Position numbers and translations under genes: made by a program. This document shows positions 1 through 6,430 of a stretch of DNA of 13,963 bases, piece by piece. Each line of letters opens with the position of its first letter. Position 1 is the first letter of the stretch. The stretch spans positions 1 to 13,963 of the forward strand of contig JACMJI010000359.1 of assembly GCA_014380705.1 (NCBI GenBank), written 5' to 3'. The stretch comes from Gorillibacterium sp. GTDB lineage: Bacteria > Bacillota > Bacilli > Paenibacillales > NBRC-103111. Below the pieces are notes generated by a model. That model did not search any database, was not told the DNA's origin, and saw only the letters and a list, made by a program, of their open reading frames with translations.

Positions 1-21
1 CCACTTAAATCTGAATTTGAG

Positions 22-207
22 CAAAAAAAGGCTGCTTAAGAAACCTGAAGTGGAGAATTCGAGTGAAGTGTAGAGTCTACGCAGCGCCTTTGAAATGGCA
101 TCCTCTAATCAGAGGATGCCATTTCAAGAGCGCCCGAAACCGACATTCAAATTCGTAACGTCACTGGTTCCTTAAGCAGCTCGAGACTCCTAATGGAGTC
201 TCTTTTT
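22..207 (+). ncRNA. candidate structured small RNA, 6S-like architecture
   Basis: No ORF is supported here, but the DNA folds into nested helices. The outer helix pairs 31-45 with 166-180 (one mismatch), continued by 49-52 with 162-165 and 55-59 with 150-154. A central internal loop of unpaired sequence lies at about 60-83 and 134-149. The inner hairpin pairs 84-106 with 111-133 and includes a perfect 16-bp core (91-106 with 111-126, loop AATC). A compact terminator follows at 183-207. Closing stem, large central bubble and long apical hairpin, at about 160-190 nt, is the architecture of 6S RNA, the RNA-polymerase-binding regulator. The identification rests on shape only. The 5' end is not defined and may lie left of position 1. 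A run of seven A at 23-29 makes the outer helix terminator-like on the minus strand too, so strand is a preference, not proven. Confidence 0.35.
183..207 (+). terminator. intrinsic terminator after the structured element
   Basis: A perfect 8-bp stem (GAGACTCC with GGAGTCTC, loop TAAT) is followed at once by five T on the plus strand. There is no matching T-run on the minus strand, so it acts on plus-strand transcription from the left and converges on the end of the hit transcript. Confidence 0.75.
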
Positions 208-278
208 GCTACGATACCGTTAATTAAATTTCTGGCGGTTGATGAAAGAACTGTGTTCATAAAAACCTTATGTAATAG

Positions 279-704
279 TCAGCCTACTTCAAGGTATTTA
301 ATCAGCTTCTCGATCATGCCCATATATTGCTCATCACTGAAATAGACTCGATTAGGATTCAGGTCAAACGGGCCTCCCCAAGAGTCTCCATCCTTATACT
401 TGGGAACAACATGGAAGTGAATGTGTGGCATCGTATCTCCGTACATTCCATAGTTGATTTTGTCAGGAAGAAAGGATTTCTCAATTGCACTAGCCACCCG
501 CACAATATCCTCCATCAGCTTCGCCCGCGTTTCCTCTGGCAGATGAAACAGCTCCCGCTGATGCTCATTTAAAACCAACACACAGCGCCCTAAGTAGCTT
601 TGCTCTTTGTTTAAGTACAAGGTAGAGACACCGAGCTCACAGATCTCAATCATGAGATGTTCCAATCTTTCATCACGACTGCAAAAAACACATTCTCGTT
701 GCAT
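279..704 (-). CDS. hit: HIT family protein (histidine-triad nucleotide hydrolase)
   Basis: A 141-residue cytoplasmic protein with the histidine triad H94-I-H96-F-H98-V-V-P, the catalytic signature of HIT hydrolases. These cleave nucleoside phosphoramidates or dinucleoside polyphosphates through a covalent nucleotidyl-histidine intermediate. Length fits the family. The N-terminus carries a Cys pair (C5, C8) as in many HIT proteins. The region ahead of the triad (YLGRCVLVLNEH, then a helix) is the usual HIT fold. AGGAGG lies 5 nt before the ATG, which fixes the start. The gene lies 47 bp downstream of ecsB on the same strand and is probably the last gene of that transcript. In Bacillus subtilis a hit gene also neighbours ecsAB but is divergent (recalled). 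The natural substrate cannot be read from the sequence. Confidence 0.9.
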   Translation of the reverse strand: MQRECVFCSRDERLEHLMIEICELGVSTLYLNKEQSYLGRCVLVLNEHQRELFHLPEETRAKLMEDIVRVASAIEKSFLPDKINYGMYGDTMPHIHFHVVPKYKDGDSWGGPFDLNPNRVYFSDEQYMGMIEKLIKYLEVG

Positions 705-751
705 AACAACCTCCTAGCCCACATTTCATTATCTTTGTTGTTCTCACTATA

Positions 752-2017
752 TTAGCGAATTCCACCGCGCCTGTCCATTCGAAACGAAGCAATTGTACTG
801 TATATTGAGGATATAATATAGCCCACGATAACTCCGATGGGCAACATAAGAAGAACATTAATCGGAGACAGAACAGGCGCCCATACAGCAAGCCCAATCG
901 TTAGAAAGCCCGGCAGCATACTTATATAGACATATTTTTTCATAGCGAGAATCAAAGTCCCCGGCTCCCAAGCGAATAATCCAAGGAACGCATTGCTCTC
1001 AAAAGTTGCCCATTGCAATCGGGCAAAGTAAGAAAGGATGAATCCGGCGATACACCAAAGAATAGTAAAAAGGCCAGTATCGGCGGGCGTCAATCGAGTA
1101 AACATGATTCCCAGAATGAAGATGAGAACGATTAAGATATAAAGCTTCATACGAGCCCAACTGCGGAACAGTGATTTGAGCGCCGCTTCCGCGAGTCCAT
1201 TCTCTGCTGTTCGTGTGCGGAATAATCGTCTTGAATTACGAAATAACAATGGCTTGCGGCGAGGATAAATCGGCTTTTTTATTGTAAAGTCACGCAGGAT
1301 AATGGCGACGTATTTCATCTTGGCCTTCGCATCACGGCGTACGTCCTGAAGCAGAGCTCCCCTGGCGCCAAAACGCAGATTATATGCGGGAGGCAGGATA
1401 AGAAGTAGAACGGCACAGAGAATCCAACCCAACATGGGTTGACCGCTGACAAACTTAGTTCCTGCTGCAAAGCCAAACCCAAGCAAGATAAAGATGACCA
1501 TATTGAACAGGGAGAGCTTCCAGCCTACAAAGGTAATATCCAAAAACTGCTGAACGAGTTGCCGAATCATTTTATATATCCAAATAAAAACAAATAATAT
1601 TGCTATACCATCCCAGGATAGATTGAATTCAGTCAACAAAAGTGGAGCCGTAATCCCCATAACGATTGCCGTGAATAGCGCTGTTTGTCCAGCAGAGAAT
1701 ATCGCTCCCCACCTTCTGAATTTGAGTGCCCAGCCCTCTCCTTGCAGAAAATGAAGCTGATCGCCCTCTTCTAAAAAGTAGCGGGTTGATCCATTTAATA
1801 CAAATAAATAAAGGACCGCCCTAAACATGTCAAAAGAAATATAAGAGAACCAGACTGGTGGCTGGCTTAAGTATTGATAGTAATTGTAGAAAAAGATGGC
1901 TAAGCCCGGTCCAACAATATAGATTGCAATCGTCCAATCTACCACAAGACGCAATACTCTCCATTGAAACGCCAAATTAGAGAAAATACGACGGAGAAAG
2001 TAATTTATCGCCCTCAC
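752..2017 (-). CDS. ecsB: ABC transporter membrane subunit, EcsB type
   Basis: A 421-residue integral membrane protein with about ten hydrophobic segments (roughly residues 24-45, 62-76, 103-128, 137-152, 168-188, 195-212, 291-308, 313-332, 365-383 and 385-408). A basic cytoplasmic stretch lies between 213 and 290. It follows an EcsA-like ATPase, which identifies it as the permease partner. In Bacillus subtilis loss of Ecs disturbs protein secretion, competence and RasP intramembrane proteolysis; the transported substrate is unresolved. The start is GTG at 2015-2017, overlapping the ecsA stop by 4 nt (GTGA), with AAGGAG a few bases upstream, so translational coupling is expected. Family assignment rests on topology, length and neighbour rather than a diagnostic motif. 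Confidence 0.85.
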   Translation of the reverse strand: MRAINYFLRRIFSNLAFQWRVLRLVVDWTIAIYIVGPGLAIFFYNYYQYLSQPPVWFSYISFDMFRAVLYLFVLNGSTRYFLEEGDQLHFLQGEGWALKFRRWGAIFSAGQTALFTAIVMGITAPLLLTEFNLSWDGIAILFVFIWIYKMIRQLVQQFLDITFVGWKLSLFNMVIFILLGFGFAAGTKFVSGQPMLGWILCAVLLLILPPAYNLRFGARGALLQDVRRDAKAKMKYVAIILRDFTIKKPIYPRRKPLLFRNSRRLFRTRTAENGLAEAALKSLFRSWARMKLYILIVLIFILGIMFTRLTPADTGLFTILWCIAGFILSYFARLQWATFESNAFLGLFAWEPGTLILAMKKYVYISMLPGFLTIGLAVWAPVLSPINVLLMLPIGVIVGYIISSIYSTIASFRMDRRGGIR

Positions 2018-2730
2018 ACTCCGCCCTCTCCTTCCGTCATCGCCGTAAAGCAGTCAAAAAGCGAAGCACCCGGCATTCCACTGGACTCACGGATATCCTC
2101 TAATGTTCCGCTGGCAAGGAGAGTTCCCTCTGACATCAATAGAAATGAGCTACATACACGCTCCGCAGTATCCAGTACATGGGTACTCATCAGTACGGCG
2201 GCTCCCCGCTTCCTTTCCATGTCAAGCATGTCCAGAAAATCTTTAATGGCCTTTGGGTCAAGTCCGATAAAAGGCTCATCCACGATGTAAAGCTTAGGCT
2301 GATGGAGAAAGCCGAGTACCAGCATAATTTTCTGTTGCATGCCTTTAGAGAAGCTAGAAGGCAGGTGATGCTTTACGCCTGTCAATCTAAATGTATTAAG
2401 CAACTGCTCCGCTCGTTCGACAAACTCTTCACTGGCTAGCCCCATAGCCGAGGCTGCTAATTCCAAATGCTCCCAGAGGGTTAACTCATCATAGAGTACG
2501 GGATGCTCGGGAATGTACGAATAATGAACATCACCATCTCCGAAAATAATTTCTCCTTTTATATCAGGCAGCAGACCAAGTAACGCTTTTAGGGTCGTGC
2601 TTTTGCCAGCACCATTAGGACCAATTAAACCAACAAGCTCTCCCGGTTGAACTTCGAACCGAATATCTCTAATTACTTCTGGTCGGTCACGATATCCCGC
2701 GGATACAATAGCTGCTTGTAATATTGTCAT
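2014..2730 (-). CDS. ecsA: ABC transporter ATP-binding protein, EcsA type
   Basis: A 238-residue ABC ATPase with every core motif: Walker A GPNGAGKS at 37-44, a Q-loop-equivalent region near 72-80 (YIPEHP), a variant signature FSKGM at 127-131 in place of LSGGQ, Walker B YIVDEP ending at E152, D-loop GLDP and the H-loop histidine H184 (MSTHVLD). FSKGM signatures are typical of ABC-2/Ecs-type exporter ATPases. It energises the membrane partner encoded by the overlapping downstream gene. GGAGG sits 9 nt before the ATG. A candidate promoter and leader hairpin lie in the 163-bp gap ahead. The specific name EcsA comes from the pairing with an EcsB-like membrane protein and the adjacent HIT gene. 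Confidence 0.88.
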   Translation of the reverse strand: MTILQAAIVSAGYRDRPEVIRDIRFEVQPGELVGLIGPNGAGKSTTLKALLGLLPDIKGEIIFGDGDVHYSYIPEHPVLYDELTLWEHLELAASAMGLASEEFVERAEQLLNTFRLTGVKHHLPSSFSKGMQQKIMLVLGFLHQPKLYIVDEPFIGLDPKAIKDFLDMLDMERKRGAAVLMSTHVLDTAERVCSSFLLMSEGTLLASGTLEDIRESSGMPGASLFDCFTAMTEGEGGV

Positions 2731-2759
2731 CTAATTACGCCTCCGAAGTCATAAAATAA

Positions 2760-2787
2760 CCCAGTTCATCTCATTCTGATGTCTGGG
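2760..2787 (-). promoter_or_regulatory. leader hairpin upstream of ecsA
   Basis: On the minus strand CCCAG pairs with CTGGG and, inside that, CATC pairs with GATG. The sequence TTATTTTATG follows, then the ecsA ribosome binding site. It lies between the candidate promoter and the start codon and could be a weak attenuator, an mRNA-stabilising hairpin or the terminator of the HD-GYP gene upstream. The stem is short, so the role is uncertain. Confidence 0.3.
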
Positions 2788-2804
2788 CTTCTGACTTTTC
2801 CACT

Positions 2805-2833
2805 CTATCACACTTTATGTAGATTGAACACAA
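2805..2833 (-). promoter_or_regulatory. candidate SigA promoter for ecsA-ecsB-hit
   Basis: On the minus strand TTGTGT (2828-2833) is separated by 17 bp from TGATAG (2805-2810). The -10 is preceded by an extended TG. Spacing is ideal, but both hexamers match consensus only partly. Read-through from the HD-GYP gene is an alternative source of transcription. Confidence 0.3.
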
Positions 2834-2893
2834 AATAGGGTAAACATCCAAGCTTATCGGTGCTTATGAGGGCTTCTAAATTACATATTCTAT

Positions 2894-3571
2894 TCACGTA
2901 TTGAATAAACGGATGGTCCCTTTGTCATCCCGCGGCTTTTTCTTTTTGCCGAGCGGTCCATAGGAATGACACATCACGGTTACTAGGTCGCTGTCATATT
3001 GAATATCGCTCCAACAGTATAGCTCACTCAGCGCGAGGTCTACCTCGGATAAGACACCCGTGCGTGCATCTACAGTAGTCATCGTGGTAAAGCTATCCGC
3101 TACTCGAATAATTCGTGCATTCAGTACAATGTCTTCCCAAACTAGACCATGAGGATACCCCGTTCCATCCAAATTCTCATGGTGCTGAAGAATGGCTTCG
3201 CCATCAACTAATCCAGATTCGGCCATCCTCTCCAGAAGCTTGGCACTGTATACCGGATGCTGCAGCACTGAGAATCTTGCTTCTGATTGTGAATCTTCTT
3301 CATTCCCCAAATATTTAGTTCCAGCCGTTTGCAGCTTACCGATATCCATCAAAAGAGCAGAACGGTAGATAAGTCCTTGCTCCTTCGTGGGTAAACCAAT
3401 TCCTTTGGCGAGCAGCATACTGTAATAAGCTGTGCGAAGCGAATGTTCATATATGTATTTATCGTGAGTTCTCATTCGTTTCAACAGGAATTGGGTCTGC
3501 TGGTTATCCAAGCAAAATTTTTCGGCAAACACATGAAATTTGTTTTTTCTTGTCGCTGTATGTTTTATCAT
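2894..3571 (-). CDS. HD-GYP-type domain protein with altered HD dyad
   Basis: A 225-residue soluble protein related to HD-GYP phosphohydrolases, many of which hydrolyse cyclic di-GMP. It keeps H43 (YEHSLRTA), H105 (QHPVYSA), the family signature H130-H-E-N-L-D-G-T-G-Y-P with residues up to GL at 142-143, and D159 (RVADSF). The central dyad usually reads LLHDIGK but here reads LLMDIGK (M75-D76), so one metal-ligand histidine is replaced by methionine; the codon is a clear ATG. No sensor domain or membrane segment is present. The C-terminus is basic (KKKKPR). The start at 3571 is chosen for AGGGGTGG 5 nt upstream; an in-frame ATG at 3601 would add ten residues but has a weak site. It may be a signalling hydrolase with changed metal chemistry or a non-catalytic binding protein. 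Confidence 0.8.
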   Translation of the reverse strand: MIKHTATRKNKFHVFAEKFCLDNQQTQFLLKRMRTHDKYIYEHSLRTAYYSMLLAKGIGLPTKEQGLIYRSALLMDIGKLQTAGTKYLGNEEDSQSEARFSVLQHPVYSAKLLERMAESGLVDGEAILQHHENLDGTGYPHGLVWEDIVLNARIIRVADSFTTMTTVDARTGVLSEVDLALSELYCWSDIQYDSDLVTVMCHSYGPLGKKKKPRDDKGTIRLFNT

Positions 3572-3730
3572 GAACACCACCCCTTCCGATATTTTGAACA
3601 TGCCTGATCTTTCGCCTTATAGATGTATTCACTTAGTATTTAGCCAAAAATCCTATCCCCGAAGCTTCTTATCTTTGCTTTATTTATTGAGTGCAAAAAA
3701 TCACACCTTCTCCCTACTAAAGTTCTACAA

Positions 3731-3773
3731 AAAACGACAAAAACCTCCTTCATATGAGGGATTTTGTCGTTTT
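3731..3773. terminator. bidirectional intrinsic terminator
   Basis: AAAACGACAAAA at 3731-3742 pairs perfectly with 3762-3773, and CCTC (3744-3747) pairs with GAGG (3756-3759) inside. A/T runs on both sides give U-tracts in either direction: seven T after 3770 on the plus strand and T-rich sequence below 3736 on the minus strand. It would stop minus-strand transcription before the HD-GYP gene. Confidence 0.75.
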
Positions 3774-3813
3774 TTTCTTTTATATTTTTAGCGAATTTTT
3801 TTCCTTCCCCTTG

Positions 3814-3912
3814 CTACTCCTGGGATTGACTGAATCCCTGCTGATAGACCATGGCGATAAGCTGAGAGCGATCCGTCACTCTCCAACGTTTAAATCATTT
3901 GTGCCACTTGGA
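3814..3912 (-). pseudogene. remnant of a LuxR/NarL-type regulator C-terminus
   Basis: Reading the minus strand from about 3912 gives SKWHK, then an in-frame TGA (3895-3897), then FKRWRVTDRSQLIAMVYQQG, a short tail and a TAG stop (3814-3816). This matches the end of a LuxR-type DNA-binding domain: the VKWH.KNIFKRW recognition-helix region followed by the (D/N)RSQL(I/V)AMAYQQG helix typical of Bacillales response regulators. The rest of the gene is absent: upstream the frame runs into the malic enzyme terminator, and one helix position is now a stop codon. It is therefore a decayed fragment, not a functional gene. The call rests on recalled family motifs. Confidence 0.5.
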
Positions 3913-3918
3913 GCGCTT

Positions 3919-3949
3919 TAAAAACGAAAACGGCCCCCATTTGGGAGCC
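3919..3949 (-). terminator. intrinsic terminator of the tdk-malic enzyme unit
   Basis: On the minus strand, GGC-x-CCC/GGG-x-GCC arms (3932-3938 and 3943-3949, one mismatch, loop of four) are followed by GTTTTCGTTTTTA. It begins 22 bp past the malic enzyme stop codon. Confidence 0.7.
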
Positions 3950-3971
3950 ACCTTTAAGGTACGCATTATTC

Positions 3972-5654
3972 TCATTTTCCAAGATCACAGCGTCGACGCG
4001 CTAAAGTCTCCTCGTAGGCTGCATTAATCACTGCCAGTCGAACCTTGTCTGCCACATCCTGATTGAATACACTTGGGATAATATAGGACTCTGTAAGCTC
4101 ATTGTCTTTAACAACGCCTGCTATGGCATGGGCAGCAGCAAGCTTCATCCCTTCCGTTACGCGTTCGGCCCGGCAATCTAGAACGCCGCGAAACAACCCC
4201 GGGAAACAAAGCACATTATTGATCTGATTTGGATAGTCAGAACGTCCAGTAGCCATAATGCGTGTATAACCCGCGGCCTCTTCGGGAGTAATTTCTGGTG
4301 TAGGGTTAGCCATGGCAAAGACGATGGCATCCTTAGCCATGTTCTTTACATCCTCGCGTTTCAAGAGACCCGGAGCAGAGACACCTACAAAAATATCCGC
4401 CCCATGGATCACATCCGAAAGGCTTCCTTCTTCCAGGTTGGGATTCGTACGAGACGCATACAAATTCCACTCTTCACTACCGTTATCTTTATTGCGAACT
4501 AGTGCACCATTACGATCTACACCAATGATATTTCGAACGCCCGCTGATAATAAAATATTCGAACAGGCTGTTCCTGCTGCACCTGTACCGGACATGACAA
4601 CCTTACAGTCCGCAAGCTTCTTGCCAACCAGCTTCACTGCATTTAGCAAACCGGCAAGGACAACAACGGCGGTTCCGTGCTGATCATCGTGAAACACAGG
4701 AATATCCAGTTCCTCAATAAGCCGGCGCTCAATTTCAAAGCAGCGAGGCGCTGATATGTCTTCCAAGTTGATACCACCAAAGGTTGGTGCAATCAGTTTG
4801 ACGGCCCGAATAATCTCTTCAGTATCTTGAGTATCCAAACAGATTGGGAAAGCATCTACTCCACCTAACTGTTTAAACAGCATTGCTTTACCTTCCATGA
4901 CGGGCATTGCTGCAAGTGGACCGATATTGCCTAAGCCGAGCACAGCTGATCCATCGGACACTACCGCAATCGTGTTGCGCTTAATGGTTAGGTTGTGGGC
5001 CATTGCTGGATTTTCATGAATAGCCATACAGACTCGGGCAACACCAGGCGTATATACTCGGGAAAGGTCATCCCGATTTCGAATGGGCATCTTAAGCTTG
5101 GTCTCCAGCTTCCCGCCAAAATGCATCAGAAAGGTTTGGTCGGATAAATGAAGTACGGTAACACCTTCCAATTCCTTAACAGCGGTTACAATACGATCTG
5201 TTATCGTCTGGCAGTTCACCTTCATGGTAATATCGCAGATAGCAGCGTGGGTCTCCATACTTGTGTTGTCGATTGCTAAGACATGACCGCCAACCTCGCC
5301 AATTACAGAAGCTAGGCGATGATTACTTGTGGTCTCCTTGGCAATCTCAACACGAAGGACAACCGTTGTCTGCGGTGAAAGAGATGACATCGACTGCACC
5401 CTCTTCTTGAGTAGCTGCAGTCCTGTCCTCCCCGTTTTCTTGATATGGCTGCCCCACTTGTCCTTCATCCGAACCAGATTTGAAATCGACCAGAAGGCTT
5501 GATTTCCCCGTTCCTGCTTCTGGTTAAATTTGTACATCTTGCCCTTACTCTGAACCGTTTGTCCAGACTCGTATGAGTTATCCATTTCAAGCTCTATCCA
5601 CTTATCTGTCCGCTTTGCCATGTCCTGGTTCCCTTCAGCTATGCTCGACTCCAT
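3972..5654 (-). CDS. ACT-domain malic enzyme (NAD(P)-dependent malate dehydrogenase, decarboxylating)
   Basis: Malic enzymes oxidatively decarboxylate malate to pyruvate in the cytoplasm. Seen here: an ACT-like domain at about residues 97-180 (VVLRVEIAKE onward), the malic N-terminal domain with YTPGVARVC (Y201 expected catalytic), GLGNIGPLAAMPVMEGKA (K256 expected catalytic), D323-D324 in FHDDQHGTAV, and the Rossmann loop SGTGAAG (355-361) with MANPTPEI at 448-455. ACT-containing bacterial malic enzymes are usually near 470 residues. This frame is 560 because of a basic, low-similarity extension of about 88 residues. Three starts compete: 5654 (outermost, no good ribosome binding site, 4 nt after the tdk stop), 5621 (GAAGGG 9 nt upstream) and 5390 (GAGGG 8 nt upstream, giving a family-typical 472 residues). 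I report the longest because the extension is stop-free with normal codon use. The cofactor preference is not visible. Confidence 0.9.
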   Translation of the reverse strand: MESSIAEGNQDMAKRTDKWIELEMDNSYESGQTVQSKGKMYKFNQKQERGNQAFWSISNLVRMKDKWGSHIKKTGRTGLQLLKKRVQSMSSLSPQTTVVLRVEIAKETTSNHRLASVIGEVGGHVLAIDNTSMETHAAICDITMKVNCQTITDRIVTAVKELEGVTVLHLSDQTFLMHFGGKLETKLKMPIRNRDDLSRVYTPGVARVCMAIHENPAMAHNLTIKRNTIAVVSDGSAVLGLGNIGPLAAMPVMEGKAMLFKQLGGVDAFPICLDTQDTEEIIRAVKLIAPTFGGINLEDISAPRCFEIERRLIEELDIPVFHDDQHGTAVVVLAGLLNAVKLVGKKLADCKVVMSGTGAAGTACSNILLSAGVRNIIGVDRNGALVRNKDNGSEEWNLYASRTNPNLEEGSLSDVIHGADIFVGVSAPGLLKREDVKNMAKDAIVFAMANPTPEITPEEAAGYTRIMATGRSDYPNQINNVLCFPGLFRGVLDCRAERVTEGMKLAAAHAIAGVVKDNELTESYIIPSVFNQDVADKVRLAVINAAYEETLARRRCDLGK

Positions 5655-5658
5655 CCGA

Positions 5659-6267
5659 TCAATTATCCAGCTTCGCTTCCTCTAATTTTTGCAGATTTGC
5701 TTGCTCGCTTTTTACTTTTTCCTTCATATAACACTTCCGGCATAAGGGCTGGTATTTGTCATTACCCCCGATATCCAGCTGTTCGCCGGTAAAAACTGCC
5801 TGACCATCCTTAAAACGAGTATTGAAACGAGCTTTTCGATTGCAATACCAACAAACCGTCTTGATCTCCTCAATCCGATCTGCAATCTCCAGTAATCTTT
5901 TGCTGCCTTCAAACATTATTCCTTGAAAGTCCGTCATAAGTCCATAAACAATAACTGGTATATCAAGGCAATCTACGATCTCCGCCAACTGGTCAATCTG
6001 TTTGGTGCTGGCAAACTGGGCCTCATCTACGACAACACAATCAGGTGTGCCTTGCTCGACGACCTCCATCATCCGCTCATCCATCAATAACGCTTCTCGC
6101 TGAAAGCCAACTCTCGAGGTCACCTTGCCTATTCCGTGACGGGTATCAACAACTGATGTGAAAATAAGCACTTTCTTGCCCTGTTCTTCATAATTGTTCG
6201 CAATCTTGAGAATGTCGAACGATTTGCCACTATTCATGGTTCCATATCGATAATAAAGCTTGGCCAA
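5659..6267 (-). CDS. tdk: thymidine kinase (type II)
   Basis: Phosphorylates thymidine (and deoxyuridine) to the monophosphate with ATP, in the pyrimidine salvage pathway. The 202-residue protein shows the P-loop GTMNSGKS at 9-16, the Walker B/catalytic segment VVVDEAQF (D81, E82), and a structural zinc site formed by C139-x-x-C142 and C176-x-x-C179. The lasso-loop tyrosine region DKYQPLC is at 170-176. These are the hallmarks of the TK1-like family. The start codon is TTG (6265-6267) with AAAGGA about 9 nt upstream; no in-frame ATG upstream fits better. The malic enzyme frame starts 4 nt after its stop, so the two genes are probably co-transcribed. Confidence 0.95.
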   Translation of the reverse strand: MAKLYYRYGTMNSGKSFDILKIANNYEEQGKKVLIFTSVVDTRHGIGKVTSRVGFQREALLMDERMMEVVEQGTPDCVVVDEAQFASTKQIDQLAEIVDCLDIPVIVYGLMTDFQGIMFEGSKRLLEIADRIEEIKTVCWYCNRKARFNTRFKDGQAVFTGEQLDIGGNDKYQPLCRKCYMKEKVKSEQANLQKLEEAKLDN

Positions 6268-6334
6268 TTTTGTTTTTCCTTTCGACCGATAATTTAATCC
6301 GGCTGGAGGATATCTGCTGTCGAATTCCTTCCCT

Positions 6335-6362
6335 ATTGTACCCCCGCAACTATGGAAAAGAA
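6335..6362 (-). promoter_or_regulatory. candidate promoter for tdk
   Basis: On the minus strand a good -10, TACAAT (6335-6340), sits about 70 bp before the tdk start. A -35-like T-rich segment lies 16-18 bp further upstream but matches TTGACA poorly, so only the -10 is convincing. Confidence 0.3.
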
Positions 6363-6408
6363 ATAGGCAATCCCCTGTTCAGATATGGAATTTCCTTGTC
6401 ATTGTGAT

Positions 6409-6430
6409 AAAAAAAATTGCAATACAATTT
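6409..6430 (-). terminator. weak intrinsic terminator after the isomerase gene
   Basis: On the minus strand AAATTG and CAATTT (6-bp stem, loop of five) are followed by eight T in a row. The stem overlaps the isomerase stop codon. Being all A/T-rich it is weak, but the uninterrupted U-tract supports it. Confidence 0.45.

Larger units (their letters stand above)
3572..3971. other. 400-bp interval without an intact gene
   Basis: It lies between the start of the HD-GYP gene and the end of the malic enzyme gene. It contains a bidirectional terminator (3731-3773), the decayed LuxR-type C-terminus (3814-3912) and the malic enzyme terminator (3919-3949). The stretch 3602-3725 is AT-rich and should hold the HD-GYP promoter, but I see no convincing hexamer pair there. 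Short open frames on the plus strand lack ribosome binding sites and any recognisable sequence. Confidence 0.6.

Noticed and set aside
31..180. T-box or amino-acid-responsive leader at the left edge
   Set aside because: No T-box sequence or specifier arrangement is seen, and no plus-strand gene follows the terminator.
3540..3791. Plus-strand open frame of 83 codons over the HD-GYP start and terminator
   Set aside because: It crosses a perfect terminator hairpin, has no ribosome binding site and shows no family sequence.
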